In this document: positions 21,235 through 31,872 of the stretch, piece by piece
How positions within the stretch are numbered: position 1 is the stretch's first letter
Layout: each line of letters opens with the position of its first letter
NCBI GenBank assembly: GCA_008828725.1
Contig: MEHQ01003857.1
Span: forward strand, 1-64,000
Source: Saccharina japonica
Lineage: Eukaryota > Sar > Phaeophyceae > Laminariales > Laminariaceae
Direction of reading: 5' to 3'
Length of the DNA stretch: 64,000 bases
Made by a program: the position numbers and the translations under genes
The notes under the pieces: model-generated
Databases searched by the model: none
Seen by the model: only the letters and a program-made list of their open reading frames with translations
What the model was told of the DNA's origin: nothing

Positions 21235-21560
21235 CCCAACCCCCCCCCCCTTGTTAACGCAAACTATTTTAGGAAACCGTCGTTTATGGGCGTTTAATTT
21301 ACAATTAATCCCTTAAAGTGGGACCGCTCTCCCGTTGTGGGGACAAATTACTCATAATTAGAGTCAACCCCCCCGCCCCCACCCCCCCCCTTGTTAACGC
21401 AAACTATTTTAGGAAACCGTCGTTTATGGGCGTTTAATTTACAATGAATCCCTTAAAGTGGGACCGCTCTCCCGTTGTGGGGACACATTTCTTNGAATTA
21501 GAGTCAACCCCTCAGCCCCCNCCCCCCCCCCCCCCCTTGTTAACGCAAACTATCTTAGGA
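20970..21560 (+). repeat. about 145 bp tandem repeats, 4-5 units
   Basis: Each unit runs GTTAACGCAAACTAT, GGAAACCGTC, then an M9-like CCCTTAAAGTGGGACCGC / GGGGACAAATTACT segment, then a C-rich end. Ambiguous bases at 21,494 and 21,521 fall in the last unit. Confidence 0.8.
21494..21521. other. two ambiguous bases near palindrome centre
   Basis: N at 21,494 and N at 21,521, the latter in a C run, showing weak consensus at the start of the right arm. Confidence 0.95.
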
Positions 21561-21564
21561 AACC

Positions 21565-21894
21565 GTCATCCATTGTCTTCGTCCGTCGTTTCTCTCCTTC
21601 CTACGGTAGCCGTAACTCAGATCTGGGGTCACAAAGTAGGCTCCTCTCCCTCCTCCCCCACTACGGTTCGTGCCTTGCATTTTTATTGCGAGAAGAACTC
21701 AGCCCTTTCTTCCCTCGTCGCCTCTCATCGAATTGTGCCTGCCCACGCTACTAATAATGGGCGCTCTCAGCAGTTGGTCCTGTGTTTGTTTTTTTTCGCA
21801 AATAAACTCAAAAAGTCCGACCCACGTGAGATTCGAACCCCGTAAATCAACTCATGAAAAACATTCGAGGGCACCACTAGACCATCTGGGCGAC
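21565..21894 (-). mobile_element. S1 SINE with tRNA-like head, mirrored copy
   Basis: Mirror of 19,520-19,850. Confidence 0.75.
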
Positions 21895-22723
21895 CGACTT
21901 GTATATTCCACTCTATCCAAAACCCGGGGACAGGGATTAAAAATCTCCGTTTTTTTTATATCATAGCCCCTGACCATAATATTGATAACCAGTATTTTTA
22001 TTTGTAACTGGCTTCGTACTGACTGCTGACTATCTGATGTTTGCTTCGGTCGAAGCTGCTGCTGTGCTGTCCTCTGGTGCTCTGGTACTGGCACGCAGCA
22101 AGCAGCACACTAAATATCAAAATTTATAGGGGTTTCAACACAGAAAATGAGACATTTGTGCGTACCGGGGGTAGGGGACAATCCGTCTAGATGGATGGAA
22201 ATGCCTTTGACAGACGCCCTTGACTGACTGACTGACTGCTTGGCGGTTGCCCGTCTCCTGACATCTTTGCTGAGTGTTGCCAGCTGCGGTACGGTGCCGA
22301 TGCGATACGCGATACGCCGATGCAGTTGCCCTCTTGCCCTTGCCATACACACAGGGCAGGGGCAGGGATAGGGGCAGGGTTGTACGTACGCGTTCGTAGG
22401 GTTAAAAGGTTAAAGGTGTCAAGTGTCAAGGTTCCTCCGCGTCGCTTTTGTTCCTCCGCCTCTTTCTCCCCACGGTATGTACGAAGTGTCGCCGCCGGTC
22501 CTTACGATCTCTCGTATGCAAATTTGATACGTAGTCGTGTGTTACGGCTATCGTACATATTATACGTACGTATGATACAGCACTATCCTTCGTTTTTATC
22601 AATATCAACAGGCGTTTTGCTCAGTACAGCAGTACGGCACGAGTGTGACGAGAACAAAATCTGAGGATGCGAGGGAGCGTGTTTCTATCTGTGAACAAAT
22701 ATTTAAAAAAAAAAAAAAAAAAA

Positions 22724-22797
22724 AAAAGTTGTGAGATGGAGGATTTCGTCGAAACTCATTTTTGTTAGCTGAGTGTAATACTTCGATCGCGCGTACT
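22724..22797 (-). repeat. H1 module, mirrored copy
   Basis: Mirror of 18,617-18,690. Confidence 0.6.
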
Positions 22798-22849
22798 ATA
22801 TAGACAACGTGGGTTTGCACGTGACTCTTACCACATTTTTTTTTTTTTT

Positions 22850-23027
22850 TTGTCCATCCCATTTATTATCTTCGCCCTTCCTTTCTCTCTCCTTCCTGGA
22901 CGTAACTCAGATCCGGGGTCACAAAGTAGGCTCTTCTCCCTCCCCCCCCACTACGGTTCTTGCCTTGCATTTTTATCGCGAGAAGGTTTCAGCACTTTCT
23001 TCCCTCGTCGACTTGCGTCGGATTCCG
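22850..23027 (-). mobile_element. S1 SINE-like body, mirrored copy
   Basis: Mirror of 18,385-18,562. The sequence just outside differs slightly (TTACCACA here). Confidence 0.65.
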
Positions 23028-24007
23028 CCTACCCACGCCACTATCAAAAGAAAATAATCCTGCCTGGTTATACTGTTTTTTAAGTATGATACAAACATAC
23101 ATAAGTTTTCGTGTATAGTGAGGCCTGTACGTGTAACACCTGTGTTGCACTGCCCACAAAGTGAGAAAAAAAGTACTCTCAGATAACGCCTGATTTGTGG
23201 AAAGCGGGGTTGGGTCAATATCAGCCCCGAACAAGGCCCTTTTCACAGACACCGTGCTCCCCACAGAAGCCTCCAAATGACACACCACACGCAGAGGAAC
23301 TCAATCAAGTCATGGTAGAGCCTGTTCGGTAGCTTGATGGTGCTTGATCCTCCTAGAGTTGGATTAATTCAGTTTCCCGCAGATGGAAGCAGGTGGCAGC
23401 TTCGGACGAAGCAATTACGCCGCCTGTTTAGACAATCTTCACGGCCGAGGTCGCGGTGGAAGGCGTGGACGAAATCGCCCAGAACTCTTCCTGTGCCCGT
23501 GTATATATGCAAGGAAGGCTTTCAGGGGCGGGAGATATCGGGATCGATCCTACAGACGGCGTAATCGGCCTCAGAAGTGTGCCTCAAAAATCAAAGAAAC
23601 GTGTACAAAAACGCAGTCATTTATTTCCTGCTGTATACGAGTATGATACTCGTATTCATATTTTTCAAAAAATATATTCGTTTTGAGCTGTAAAAAACAA
23701 CTTGTTTACAGTACAAGAAAAACGACCTGGAACCACATTTTCAAACTTCAGCGACGAGGTCGCGCACCGTAGAGGGCACGGAATCGGCTGCCACTTTGCC
23801 ACACTGCTGTGGGTGCGTCAAGGAGTCTTTTGAGGGGCGGGAGATATTCGGATCGACGATATTGAAGGAGCTGTGGTGGATTGCATATTTTCCCAAAGGA
23901 AAAAATCAGGGGTGTTGTTGTTCCAATTGTCGATTGCTGAAAGTAGATTTGGCCAAATCACGATTATTTTGTGGGCAGTGCAACACAGGTGGTGAGGCTG
24001 TGTGCGT

Positions 24008-24155
24008 AGTGCACCGATATCGTATGACCGCCTTGTATCGGGTGACCGCACTATTCATTCCATCGTGTGAGTGCAATTTTCCGGTCATGACGGTCGATTT
24101 TGACCGCCTTATATCGGGCGACCGCCTTATTCGTTCTGCCTTGTACAGTCCCTAC
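24008..24155 (-). mobile_element. M5 element, mirrored copy
   Basis: Mirror of 17,258-17,405. Confidence 0.5.
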
Positions 24156-24265
24156 TACTACAACCACTCTGAACGAAAAATAAATATTCCAGGTACCGCT
24201 CTCGCCAGGAATGAAAGCCTTTTACTATTAAATAGTGCACTTTTTTCCTCTTTCCCCCCCCCCTC

Positions 24266-24448
24266 CCCCATCCCATTTGTTGTCTTCGCCCTTTCCTTTC
24301 TCTATCCCTCTTGTTAGTCGTAACTCAGAGCTGGGGTCACTGCGTAGGCTCTTCTTTTCCTTCCCTCCCCACTGCGCTTCTTGCCTTGCATTTTTTATCG
24401 CGAGCATATTTCAGCACTTTCTTCCCCTCGTCGACCCTCGTCAAATTG
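24266..24448 (-). mobile_element. S1 SINE-like body, mirrored copy
   Basis: Mirror of 16,965-17,147. Confidence 0.6.
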
Positions 24449-24622
24449 TTTCCACAATATTATATTTAACTGTAGTTCCAAGTAATTTGTCCCCAATATG
24501 GGAGTGTACTCCCACTTTAAGGGTTATAGTTGATATCACACGGGTAGATGTTAAATCCCCGGGCAGGAGTAGTGGCATGAAATATATACGTATGATGATG
24601 TCGACTTTTTTTTTTTCATTTT

Positions 24623-24823
24623 TTTTCTCCCATTATTTTTAATGTCTTCTCCCTTCTTTTCTCTCTCCTTCCTATATAGTCGTGACTGAGATCCGGGGTC
24701 AGTAAATAGTAGACTCTTCTCCTTCCTCCCCCACACCCACTATGTACGGTTCGTGCCTTTGCATTTTTGTCGCGAAAAGACTTGGGCCCTATCTTCCCTG
24801 GTCGACTCGCATCGAATTCGAAA
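24623..24823 (-). mobile_element. S1 SINE-like body, mirrored copy
   Basis: Mirror of 16,590-16,790. The adjacent T runs differ in length by a base or two from the left arm. Confidence 0.6.
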
Positions 24824-24986
24824 TCACGTATATTATACGTACCTGATATGTCCATTTCAGACTAATTTCAATGTATTTTAATTATTTCTCGCCCCACAAT
24901 TAGACACACACTTCCTGAATTTTACAGCCTCAGATTGTGTCCCCCTCATACGGGATGTACATCCTACATGAGGACATATAGAATCC

Positions 24987-25061
24987 GTAAGTACGCGCGA
25001 TCGAAGTATTACACTCAGCTAGCAAAGATGAGTTTCGACGAAATCCTCGAGCTCACAGCTG
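24987..25061 (+). repeat. H1 module, mirrored copy
   Basis: Best-formed copy: GATGAGTTTCGACGAAA core with the ATG at 25,028-25,030, followed by a GT repeat and T run. Confidence 0.6.
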
Positions 25062-25566
25062 TGTGTGTGTGTGTGTGTTTTTTTTTAAATATATGATATC
25101 GATTGCTTTTTCGAGCATCGGGATCGTATCGAAGTTGAGAATAGTAAAAGCAATCGAAATAACTACTACGCAAGTGGCCGGGGCCCTCTCCCCCCTTGAA
25201 CAATGTGGGCGTAAAAAACATATTGTGGAGACATCGAACAGTATCTATAGCAAACTCCACAAAGTGTCGGCAACCTCTTAACTCGGTCTATGCACCTCGT
25301 GCTGTGCTACATGGTTCAATGGCCACACGAGTATTGTTTCACGCCCACTTTGTGCAAGGGGGGTTGCCGTCCACCTGTGTGGTGTATGTACTAGTCAACG
25401 TTTTATCTATGACGGACCCTTCGCGATTGATGACCGCCTCTTGAGGATGGAACGGGCGTACGTGGAGTTTTATAGTCCGTTGAAGACTTCACTGCCGTTG
25501 TGGGTTGTGGGGATAAGCCGCTTGGATTTGGAGGCAGATTTAGGTTTAATGTACACTGCACTATCA

Positions 25567-25749
25567 CGGGGGACCATAGTAAATAGGACCTATGGTACAC
25601 CCAAAAAAGTCTATATTTCACTGTTTTTACTAACAATTTTTGGTTCTATTTACTAGTAAATAGGACCTACGGCACACACAAAAACCTCTAGAATTTCCCT
25701 ATTTTTACTAGCAATAGTCGGTTCTATTTACTATGCCCCCCCCCCCCCG
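25567..25749 (-). mobile_element. two fused M1 elements, mirrored copy
   Basis: Mirror of 15,664-15,846. Confidence 0.65.
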
Positions 25750-25944
25750 TGATAGTTGAAAGGGATTCACGTATTCGTCTGGTGATCTGCGGGTATTATG
25801 GCGTAACGTGGCCGAGGGGATGGGGGAGGAGAGCGGTATGAACACCTAGCACTGATTGTTTGAACACCACCACCAACTCCACTGACGATCACACCACCAC
25901 CGTCAACAACACCAATAGGAGCAACAACAACAGCCAAATACTTT

Positions 25945-26160
25945 CACACCTCTGACAGATCAGATAGATCATGATCTAGATCATGCAGTTCCTCACCTGC
26001 GGTTGTGAGAGGTTCTGCAGGATCTGCATAGTACAGATCACAACCCAGGAAACCTGTTGTGCCAGATCATATAGATTATATGGGTCCCACCCGGCAACAT
26101 GAGCTAGATCATACAGATCTTACAGATCATACAATATCGGGAATAGATCTGCCTTGAAAG
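25945..26160 (-). repeat. G1 GATC-rich repeat, mirrored copy
   Basis: Mirror of 15,255-15,465. Confidence 0.65.
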
Positions 26161-26423
26161 GTCTACTGCTTATAGAGGATTTTCCCCGAGGTGTGGAAAC
26201 GCTTTAGAGCCCGTCCACCCTTCCTTCTCCTTCCCAACACCTATGGTAACATCAACAGCAATAGCAGCAGCAACAATACAACAACCAAAGTAGAAGCCAT
26301 CCATCCACCCCTCCTTCTCCCTACCAACACTGACGACACCAACAACTATAACAACAACAGCAGCAGCAACAACAACAATAACGCCAACACCAACACCAAC
26401 AACACAACACAACACCCAAAGGG

Positions 26424-27540
26424 GGGTTGGCTCTGATTCTAAGTAATTCGTCCCCACATAAGGGAGTGTGGTCCCACTTCAAGGGGTTCATTGTTAATTA
26501 AACGCCCAAGAATGACGGTTTCCCAAGATAGTGTGCGTTAACAGGGAATGGGGTTGGGGGCCGGGGGGTTGACTCTTAATTCCAAGAAATCTTCCCCCAC
26601 AACGGGAGTGCGGTCCCACTTTAAGGGATTAGTTGTCACTTAAAACCCTGACCCGGACGCGCCCAAAAAGGCCGGTTTCCTAAGATAGTTTGCGTTAGCA
26701 AAGGGGGGCTGGACCAGAAGAGACCAGCAGACCAGTTTAGTCCGGCGCGACTATTTGCAATCAGTGGAGTGCAGCACATAAGTGCAGTCCACACGCTACT
26801 GTAGTACGGTTCGCGCTTCGCGCCCTCGGCCTCCAGCGGCTCCTGCAGAGGGCTGATAATATCTCTGCACCTACTAAGCAGTAGTGGACGAAGCATGATA
26901 GTATTAATAGATCTTCCTAAGGTAGCTATTTAGGCACTCTGATTGGCTAAGGGTATGTTTCACGCGGCTCAATCAACTTGGAGTCTTTCCCGGCGACAGC
27001 ATCCCAAGTCCCCCTAGAGTCTTTCCAAGCTCAGCATCCACGCCGGCCGAGTCAACCTAGAGTCTTACCAAGCACGGCATCCCAGCACTGACCACTGGCG
27101 TAGGGTTCGGGTTCGGGTTTAGGGTTCGGGTCGGAGGGTCGGCTTCAAGCGCCAAGCACAAACCCCCCGTAAATATCTACCATCAAAGTTCGTCCACCCC
27201 TCCCCACTAAGTGGGAGCAGGGTTTCTAAAAATGGGATATGGTCCGGGCGGGAACAGGGTAGAGGTGTTGACCAATCAAAGTGGAGGTGTGGTCTATTGG
27301 GCACCCCGTTTCACCTCTAATTAATAGTGCACAAAAGCACTGCGCGTGGACTGCACCTAAAGTGCTGCAGTCCATCGGTTGAAAATTGTAAATTGTCGCC
27401 GTCCATTTTGGTATGAAACTTTTTTTTATCATCTACAGAAACCACCACGTCGAGAATGTTATTTTTTCGGGCGTGCATACACATATAGAATACCGGGGTA
27501 TTCTTTTTTCTGCTGACGATTTATTGATTTTTGTCTTAAA
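26424..27540 (-). repeat. about 1.1 kb repeat, reverse-strand copy closing the right arm
   Basis: Reverse complement of 20,111-21,234. It ends at GACTTATT-free unique DNA from 27,541 on, just after the terminus GATTTTTGTCTTAAAA. Contains GGGTTCGGGTTTAGGGTTCG, a telomere-like tract, at about 27,107. Confidence 0.85.
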
Positions 27541-27940
27541 AAGTCGGTCATGTTTTTTTTTGTCATTTTTAATACGAATGTATACCGGGTAGTTTTTTTA
27601 CAGTTGGTCGTACTCGTATATACAACAGTAGTCTATTATAGTTTACTTGCGTATTTACTTCTTGTAAGCAACGGTTCAATACGAAGACAACACACACACA
27701 CACACATTTTTATATAGATCGGTTAAACGCGAAGACATCACACATTTGTATTTACGTGTTAAATTTTGTTGTTTTTGTATCATTCGTGTGGCTTTTTTTG
27801 TCTCTTTGCTGCTGGCTGTGTGGTTTGTGGTGTGTCGTTGGGTGGCTGGTCAAGTAGGAAGTTCACCACGTATTCCACACTATGGTTGCCGCACAACTAT
27901 GGTTGACACACACGTTTTTTTTTTGTTCTATGTTTTCCAT
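27541..27940. other. AT-rich unique DNA, no gene recognised
   Basis: Contains an ACAC run near 27,690. Open frames are short and T-rich. Confidence 0.5.
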
Positions 27941-28118
27941 CCTACCAGGTACTTATTATCGTCGCCCTTTCCACTCCCTTCTAGTAATCGTAACTCAGAT
28001 CCGGGGTCACTAAGTAGGCTGTGCTCCCCCCTCCCCACTGCGAACGGTACGTGCCTTGCGTTTTTATGGCGAACATGGTTCAGCACTTTCTTTCTTCCCT
28101 CGAGTCGACTCGCGTCGA
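27940..28118 (-). mobile_element. S1 SINE-like body, reverse strand
   Basis: Complement contains CGAGGGAAGAAAGAAAG, GTGACCCCGGATCTGAGT and the ATAA-type 3' end. Confidence 0.6.
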
Positions 28119-28144
28119 TTTCTCGATGTTGACCTTTCCAGTTT

Positions 28145-28372
28145 TATTTTTACCTTCACAAAGCGTGTAGAGGGGAGCGGAGGGCTCCAGGCTATCTGTT
28201 TTTGACTGGCTTTGATCGCTTTGCGGACCCTTCGGGTTCCACTTTTATTTCAGTATACCTTTTTTTGGGTACGTTAGCCTGTGACCACGGGAATCGACCG
28301 TGTCAAGTGTTGGATTAGTACGGACAGATGGAGGTACTGGATAGAGAGACCGGCACGGTTTTTAATGTGAAG

Positions 28373-28403
<31 letters not shown>

Positions 28404-28408
28404 CGCCA
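28145..28408 (+). mobile_element. R1b retroposon-like repeat with CAA tail
   Basis: GTGTAGAGGGGAGCGGAGGG through TGTGACCACGGGAATCGACC to TTTTTAATGTGAAGACAACA, then about ten CAA units. Nearly identical in sequence and tail type to 40,355-40,585, so the two probably copied recently from one source. A GAT triplet run follows (28,410-28,432). Confidence 0.65.
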
Positions 28409-28850
28409 CAATGATGATGATGATGATGATTTTCTCACATTTTGAATAGGTCATTTCCCTGAACTCCTGCGAGTGGTCACAATTCAGGCTGCGATAAGAA
28501 ACGCCCCTCTCGATGGGAGAACACACACAAAACAAATACGAAATAGCGCGCACGGCAGTAACCGATACCCAAGGGAACGGCACTGAACGAGCCGTGGCAT
28601 ACTATCGTCTCCTGCTGTATGTATCACTTGCGATCAAATAATAACCAGGATTATACACTTGGTTATAATATACCATGGGAGTACATGGAACATCGCGCTT
28701 CACATTTCGTATTGCGAAAAAAAAAAATGTTTGCCATTTCCCACATATCCCAACGTTTGAAATTGACTTCGCCAATCTCATGTATACATATACCCTTCGA
28801 CTGAAACATACCAGGTGTTTATTTACCTTGTCTACGAAGTAAGAAAACCA

Positions 28851-28961
28851 ACTTAGCGAGTACAACTTCCATTTTTGGCTTGTTCCATCGCTTAGCGAGT
28901 ACAACTTCAATTGGCTTGCTACTTAGCGAGTACAACTTCCATTTTTGGCTTGTTCTATCGT
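28851..28961 (+). repeat. three tandem units of about 37 bp
   Basis: CTTAGCGAGTACAACTTC repeated three times, the middle one shortened. Confidence 0.8.
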
Positions 28962-29059
28962 TTTCCTGAAATCACACAAAGAGAGGCAATCAGGTACAAG
29001 TCCGTCTCAAAAACTTCTACATCCCGTTCGGGGCAGACTCCTTTTTTTTACTTTTTTTG

Positions 29060-29200
29060 TTCTTCCCCCATCCCATTTATTGTCTTCGCCCTTCTTTTCT
29101 CTCTCCCTTCCAAAAATAGTAGTAGTCGTAACTCAGACCCGGGGGTCACATAGCAGGCTCTCCCCCCTTCTCTTCGGCCTTACTTTATCCCTCACGTACG
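29060..29200 (-). mobile_element. S1 SINE-like body fragment, reverse strand
   Basis: CCATCCCATTTATTGTCTTC and the AACTCAGACCCGGGGGTCAC segment; its 5' half is absent. Confidence 0.55.
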
Positions 29201-29316
29201 TAGTCATGTTTCGGGTGAGATGTTGAGCTACTCATGTGAGGAGCTCAGGAAATAAGCCACACCCCTACCGTGGCATTGCTCAGTTAGGAGGAAGGCGTGC
29301 ACGACAGAACGTCTAC

Positions 29317-29460
29317 TTATAAACAGGCTACTAAGAAACAGGCTGGAATTTAAAGGAAAATAAAGAAATTCGGGAGTCGTTATGTTGAAATTATAGTGTA
29401 GAAAGCACCCTCTCTCAAACAAGAAATCCAGCCTAGACCAGATTTCCTGTTTCTTATTCT
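29317..29460 (-). mobile_element. M2 MITE, partial
   Basis: Contains AAATTCGGGAGTCGTTAT and the AAATCCAGCCT...CCTGTTTCTTATT end of the M2 family; the left terminus is lost. Confidence 0.55.
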
Positions 29461-29640
29461 TCTCTTCAGCTTCCTTTTCTCTCCCCCTCTTACAAATGTT
29501 GATATTAATAGTCGTAACTCAGACCCGGGGGTCACAATAGCAGGCATAGCAGGCTCTGCCCACCACGTGAGGGCGAGAGGAGACTTCTCACTTTTCGGCC
29601 CGTTCTTCCCTCGTCGACTCGCGTTGTTTTTCGCGCCTGG
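29461..29640 (-). mobile_element. S1 SINE-like body, diverged
   Basis: AACTCAGACCCGGGGGTCAC and CCCTCGTCGACTCGCGT on the plus strand identify it; it directly abuts the M2 fragment. Confidence 0.5.
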
Positions 29641-29752
29641 TATCTGGCACAAAATAATATTATGATTGGCAAAAATCTGCACGATATTTCTGTCCAAGAA
29701 ATGTGCGAGGGTCCACTTGTTTACGATGCGAACATCATCCACAAATCAACCT

Positions 29753-30048
29753 CCTTGGGGTCCCTTTTAAGCTAAAGCGAACCCGTTTAAGGGACATCGA
29801 CCCCTTTTAAGCGATATCAACCCATTTTAAGGTATATCGACCCCCTTTTAAGGAATATCGACCAAGTTTAAGGGATAACGACCCCCTGTAAGGAACATTG
29901 ACCCCCTTTAGGGTATATAGACCCCTTTTAAGGTATATCAGCCCTTTTTAAGGGATATTAACCCCTTTTAAGGGATAGCGACCCGTTTTAAGGGACGTCG
30001 ACCACTTTTAAGGGATAGCGACCCCTTTTAAGGGCTAGCGACCAAAAG
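29753..30048 (+). repeat. minisatellite of about 22 bp units
   Basis: About 13 imperfect units of the type TTTTAAGGGATATCGACCCC. Each carries a TTTTAA/TTTAAG core and a GATATCGACC core, with unit-to-unit variation. Confidence 0.85.
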
Positions 30049-30197
30049 AACGATAACTCTTGCTGTATTAATGTTACGGGTGGACACAGTAATCAGCACC
30101 CCATCATATATAATACACTAAAACCTACCAGGTATATGTTACGGTATTTTTACCAAGCACATTCGATCCTCAAATACTTTATTTTTTATTTTTTGTA

Positions 30198-30380
30198 TCC
30201 ATCCCATTTACGAGTATTATCTTCGCACTTCTGTCCCTCTTCCTCCATAGTCGTAAATCAGACGCGGGGCCACAAAGCAGGCTCTTCTCCCTTCTCCCCA
30301 CTACGGTTCGTGCCTTGATTTTTATCGCGCAGAGGGTTCAGCATTCCCAACGCTCGTCGATTTTCATCGAATTTTGCTAT
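30198..30380 (-). mobile_element. S1 SINE-like body, reverse strand
   Basis: CATCCCATTTACGAGTATTA, GTGCCTTGATTTTTATCGCG and TCGTCGATTTTCATCGAATT. Confidence 0.6.
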
Positions 30381-30413
30381 GCCCCCCGGTAAATCGTGGC
30401 TCAGAATATAATA

Positions 30414-30492
30414 CCACTATGTCCCTAAAGATAAGCACATTTGATACATTAATATTCAATAAAAACGTTTCTAATATTTAGGGACGGAGTGG
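30414..30492 (+). mobile_element. Stowaway-like MITE
   Basis: 79 bp, flanked by TA. Left end CCACTATGTCCCTAAAGATA, right end TTAGGGACGGAGTGG. The TIR strongly recalls the CTCCGTCCC...TATAAG ends of Stowaway-type Tc1/mariner MITEs (family knowledge). Confidence 0.7.
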
Positions 30493-30834
30493 TATATATA
30501 TTTTTCCGGTCCCGAGAGGGTTAGTAACCCCCCACCCGAACAACCATTGCATGGGTTACGTCCGCTTTGTGTTGTTGTACACAACAGTTTACGTCAACCA
30601 TGTAATAGTGCCAAAACCACGGGCGGGCGGTAAATCTCGACTGAATCTTACTCGCTTTATATGAATAAATCATCTCCGGTGATTTTTGAACTTTTGTTAT
30701 TTTGCGATTCTATGTTTTTAGTCATGCAAACATATTCGTATGATAGTTTGTCTTGACGGGACATGAATCTCGGTCTACATTATAGAAAAAAAGACAAATC
30801 AGTACCGACTCAGGTTGAACTGGGTTTGGGTGGG
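30493..30834. other. no gene or named repeat recognised
   Basis: Mixed-composition DNA; frames are short. Confidence 0.4.
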
Positions 30835-31020
30835 CTCGAGGTAAATTCGACGTGAGTGGACGAGGGAAGAAAGGGCTCGAGTCTTGTCGCGATAAAAAAC
30901 CACGGCGCACGAAACCGTAAGTAGTGGAAAGGGGGGAGGAAAGCCTGCTATGCGACTCCGGATCTGAGCTACGACTACGTATATAGGAGGGAGAGATAAA
31001 AGAAGGGCAAATATACTACT
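30835..31020 (+). mobile_element. S1 SINE-like body
   Basis: GAGGTAAATTCGACGTGAGT to AAGAAGGGCAAATA; diverged from the other copies. Confidence 0.55.
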
Positions 31021-31030
31021 ATTGTTGTTA

Positions 31031-31140
31031 CGGGGGGCCATAGTGAATATGACCACATTATATTATTAATAGTAAAAATAGGTAACTATAGAGTTTTTTT
31101 TGTGTGTACCATACGAGGTCCTGTTAACTATGGTCTCCCG
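31031..31140 (+). mobile_element. M1 MITE
   Basis: 110 bp, flanked by TA on both sides. Ends CGGGGGGCCATAGTGAATAT and AACTATGGTCTCCCG. Confidence 0.7.
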
Positions 31141-31384
31141 TAATGGTGGAAAAAAAACACACACATACCTATTTTTTTTTTCCAATGTCTTTGATGAGTG
31201 AGTACGAGCGAAAGCGGGTTTTCTATATAGTTACGAAGGCGCCAAAAGAAATAGGGGATTTTTTAAGTTGCCGCAAGCGTCCTCCGTACGCCGTATCAAC
31301 GTACACACTTTGACGACGGTTACTGACGGCTATAAATCCCCTGGTACGCGAGACCCTAGCGACACCTACACCATTTGTTTTTTA

Positions 31385-31590
31385 ATCCCATTTATTATCT
31401 TCGCACTTCTGTCTCTCTCCCTCCCTAGTCGTAACTCAAATCCGGGGTCACAAAGTAGGCTCCTCTCCCTCCTCCCCCACTACGGTTCTTGCCTTGATTT
31501 TTATCGCGCAGAGGGTTCAGCCTTCCCAACGCTCGTCCATTTTCATCGAATTTTGCTGACTCACGCTCTCGCGCTCTCACATGCATACTG
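31385..31590 (-). mobile_element. S1 SINE, reverse strand
   Basis: Body plus the CACGCTCTCGCGCTCTCA linker found in the head-bearing copies at 41,653 and 42,583. Confidence 0.6.
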
Positions 31591-31701
31591 CAGAAAAGAC
31601 GGTTTAAAGTGCACGACAACGCACACACATGATACAGCAGTGCTACAAACACTATATACATACACAGCAGGTAGCCCATTTTAAGGGACTTTATACATGC
31701 A

Positions 31702-31872
31702 GTACAGGACACCCAATAAGAAACAGTAAATCTGGTCCAGGCTGGATTTCTTATTCGAAAGAGGGTGATTTCTACACCAATTTCAAGATAACGACTCCCG
31801 AATTTCTTATTTTCCTCCAAAGCTCAGCCTGACTTTCTTATTATCCTGTTTCTTATTAGGTGCCCTGCACTG
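31702..31872 (+). mobile_element. M2 MITE
   Basis: 171 bp, starts CAGTACAGGACACCCAATAA and ends TTAGGTGCCCTGCACTG. Internal near-palindromic CCAGGCTGGATTTCTTATT. Confidence 0.7.

Larger units (their letters stand above)
21541..26421 (-). repeat. right arm of the large palindrome
   Basis: Reverse complement of 14,993-19,860. The inner end joins the tandem 145-bp units; the outer end joins 26,424 at a G-rich GGGGGGTTGG microhomology. Confidence 0.9.

Noticed and set aside
23796-24317. 173-codon frame with several Cys pairs in the right arm (mirrored at 17,095-17,616)
   Set aside because: The second half is the M5 element and the third part an S1 body; the first 65 residues remain of interest but the frame is not consistent with the sister block at 23,334-23,564.
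29753-30048. CRISPR-like array
   Set aside because: Repeats of 22 bp follow each other directly, with no spacers of constant length.
31425-31820. 131-codon reverse-strand frame
   Set aside because: Spans parts of an S1 copy and an M2 MITE; composition follows the repeats.
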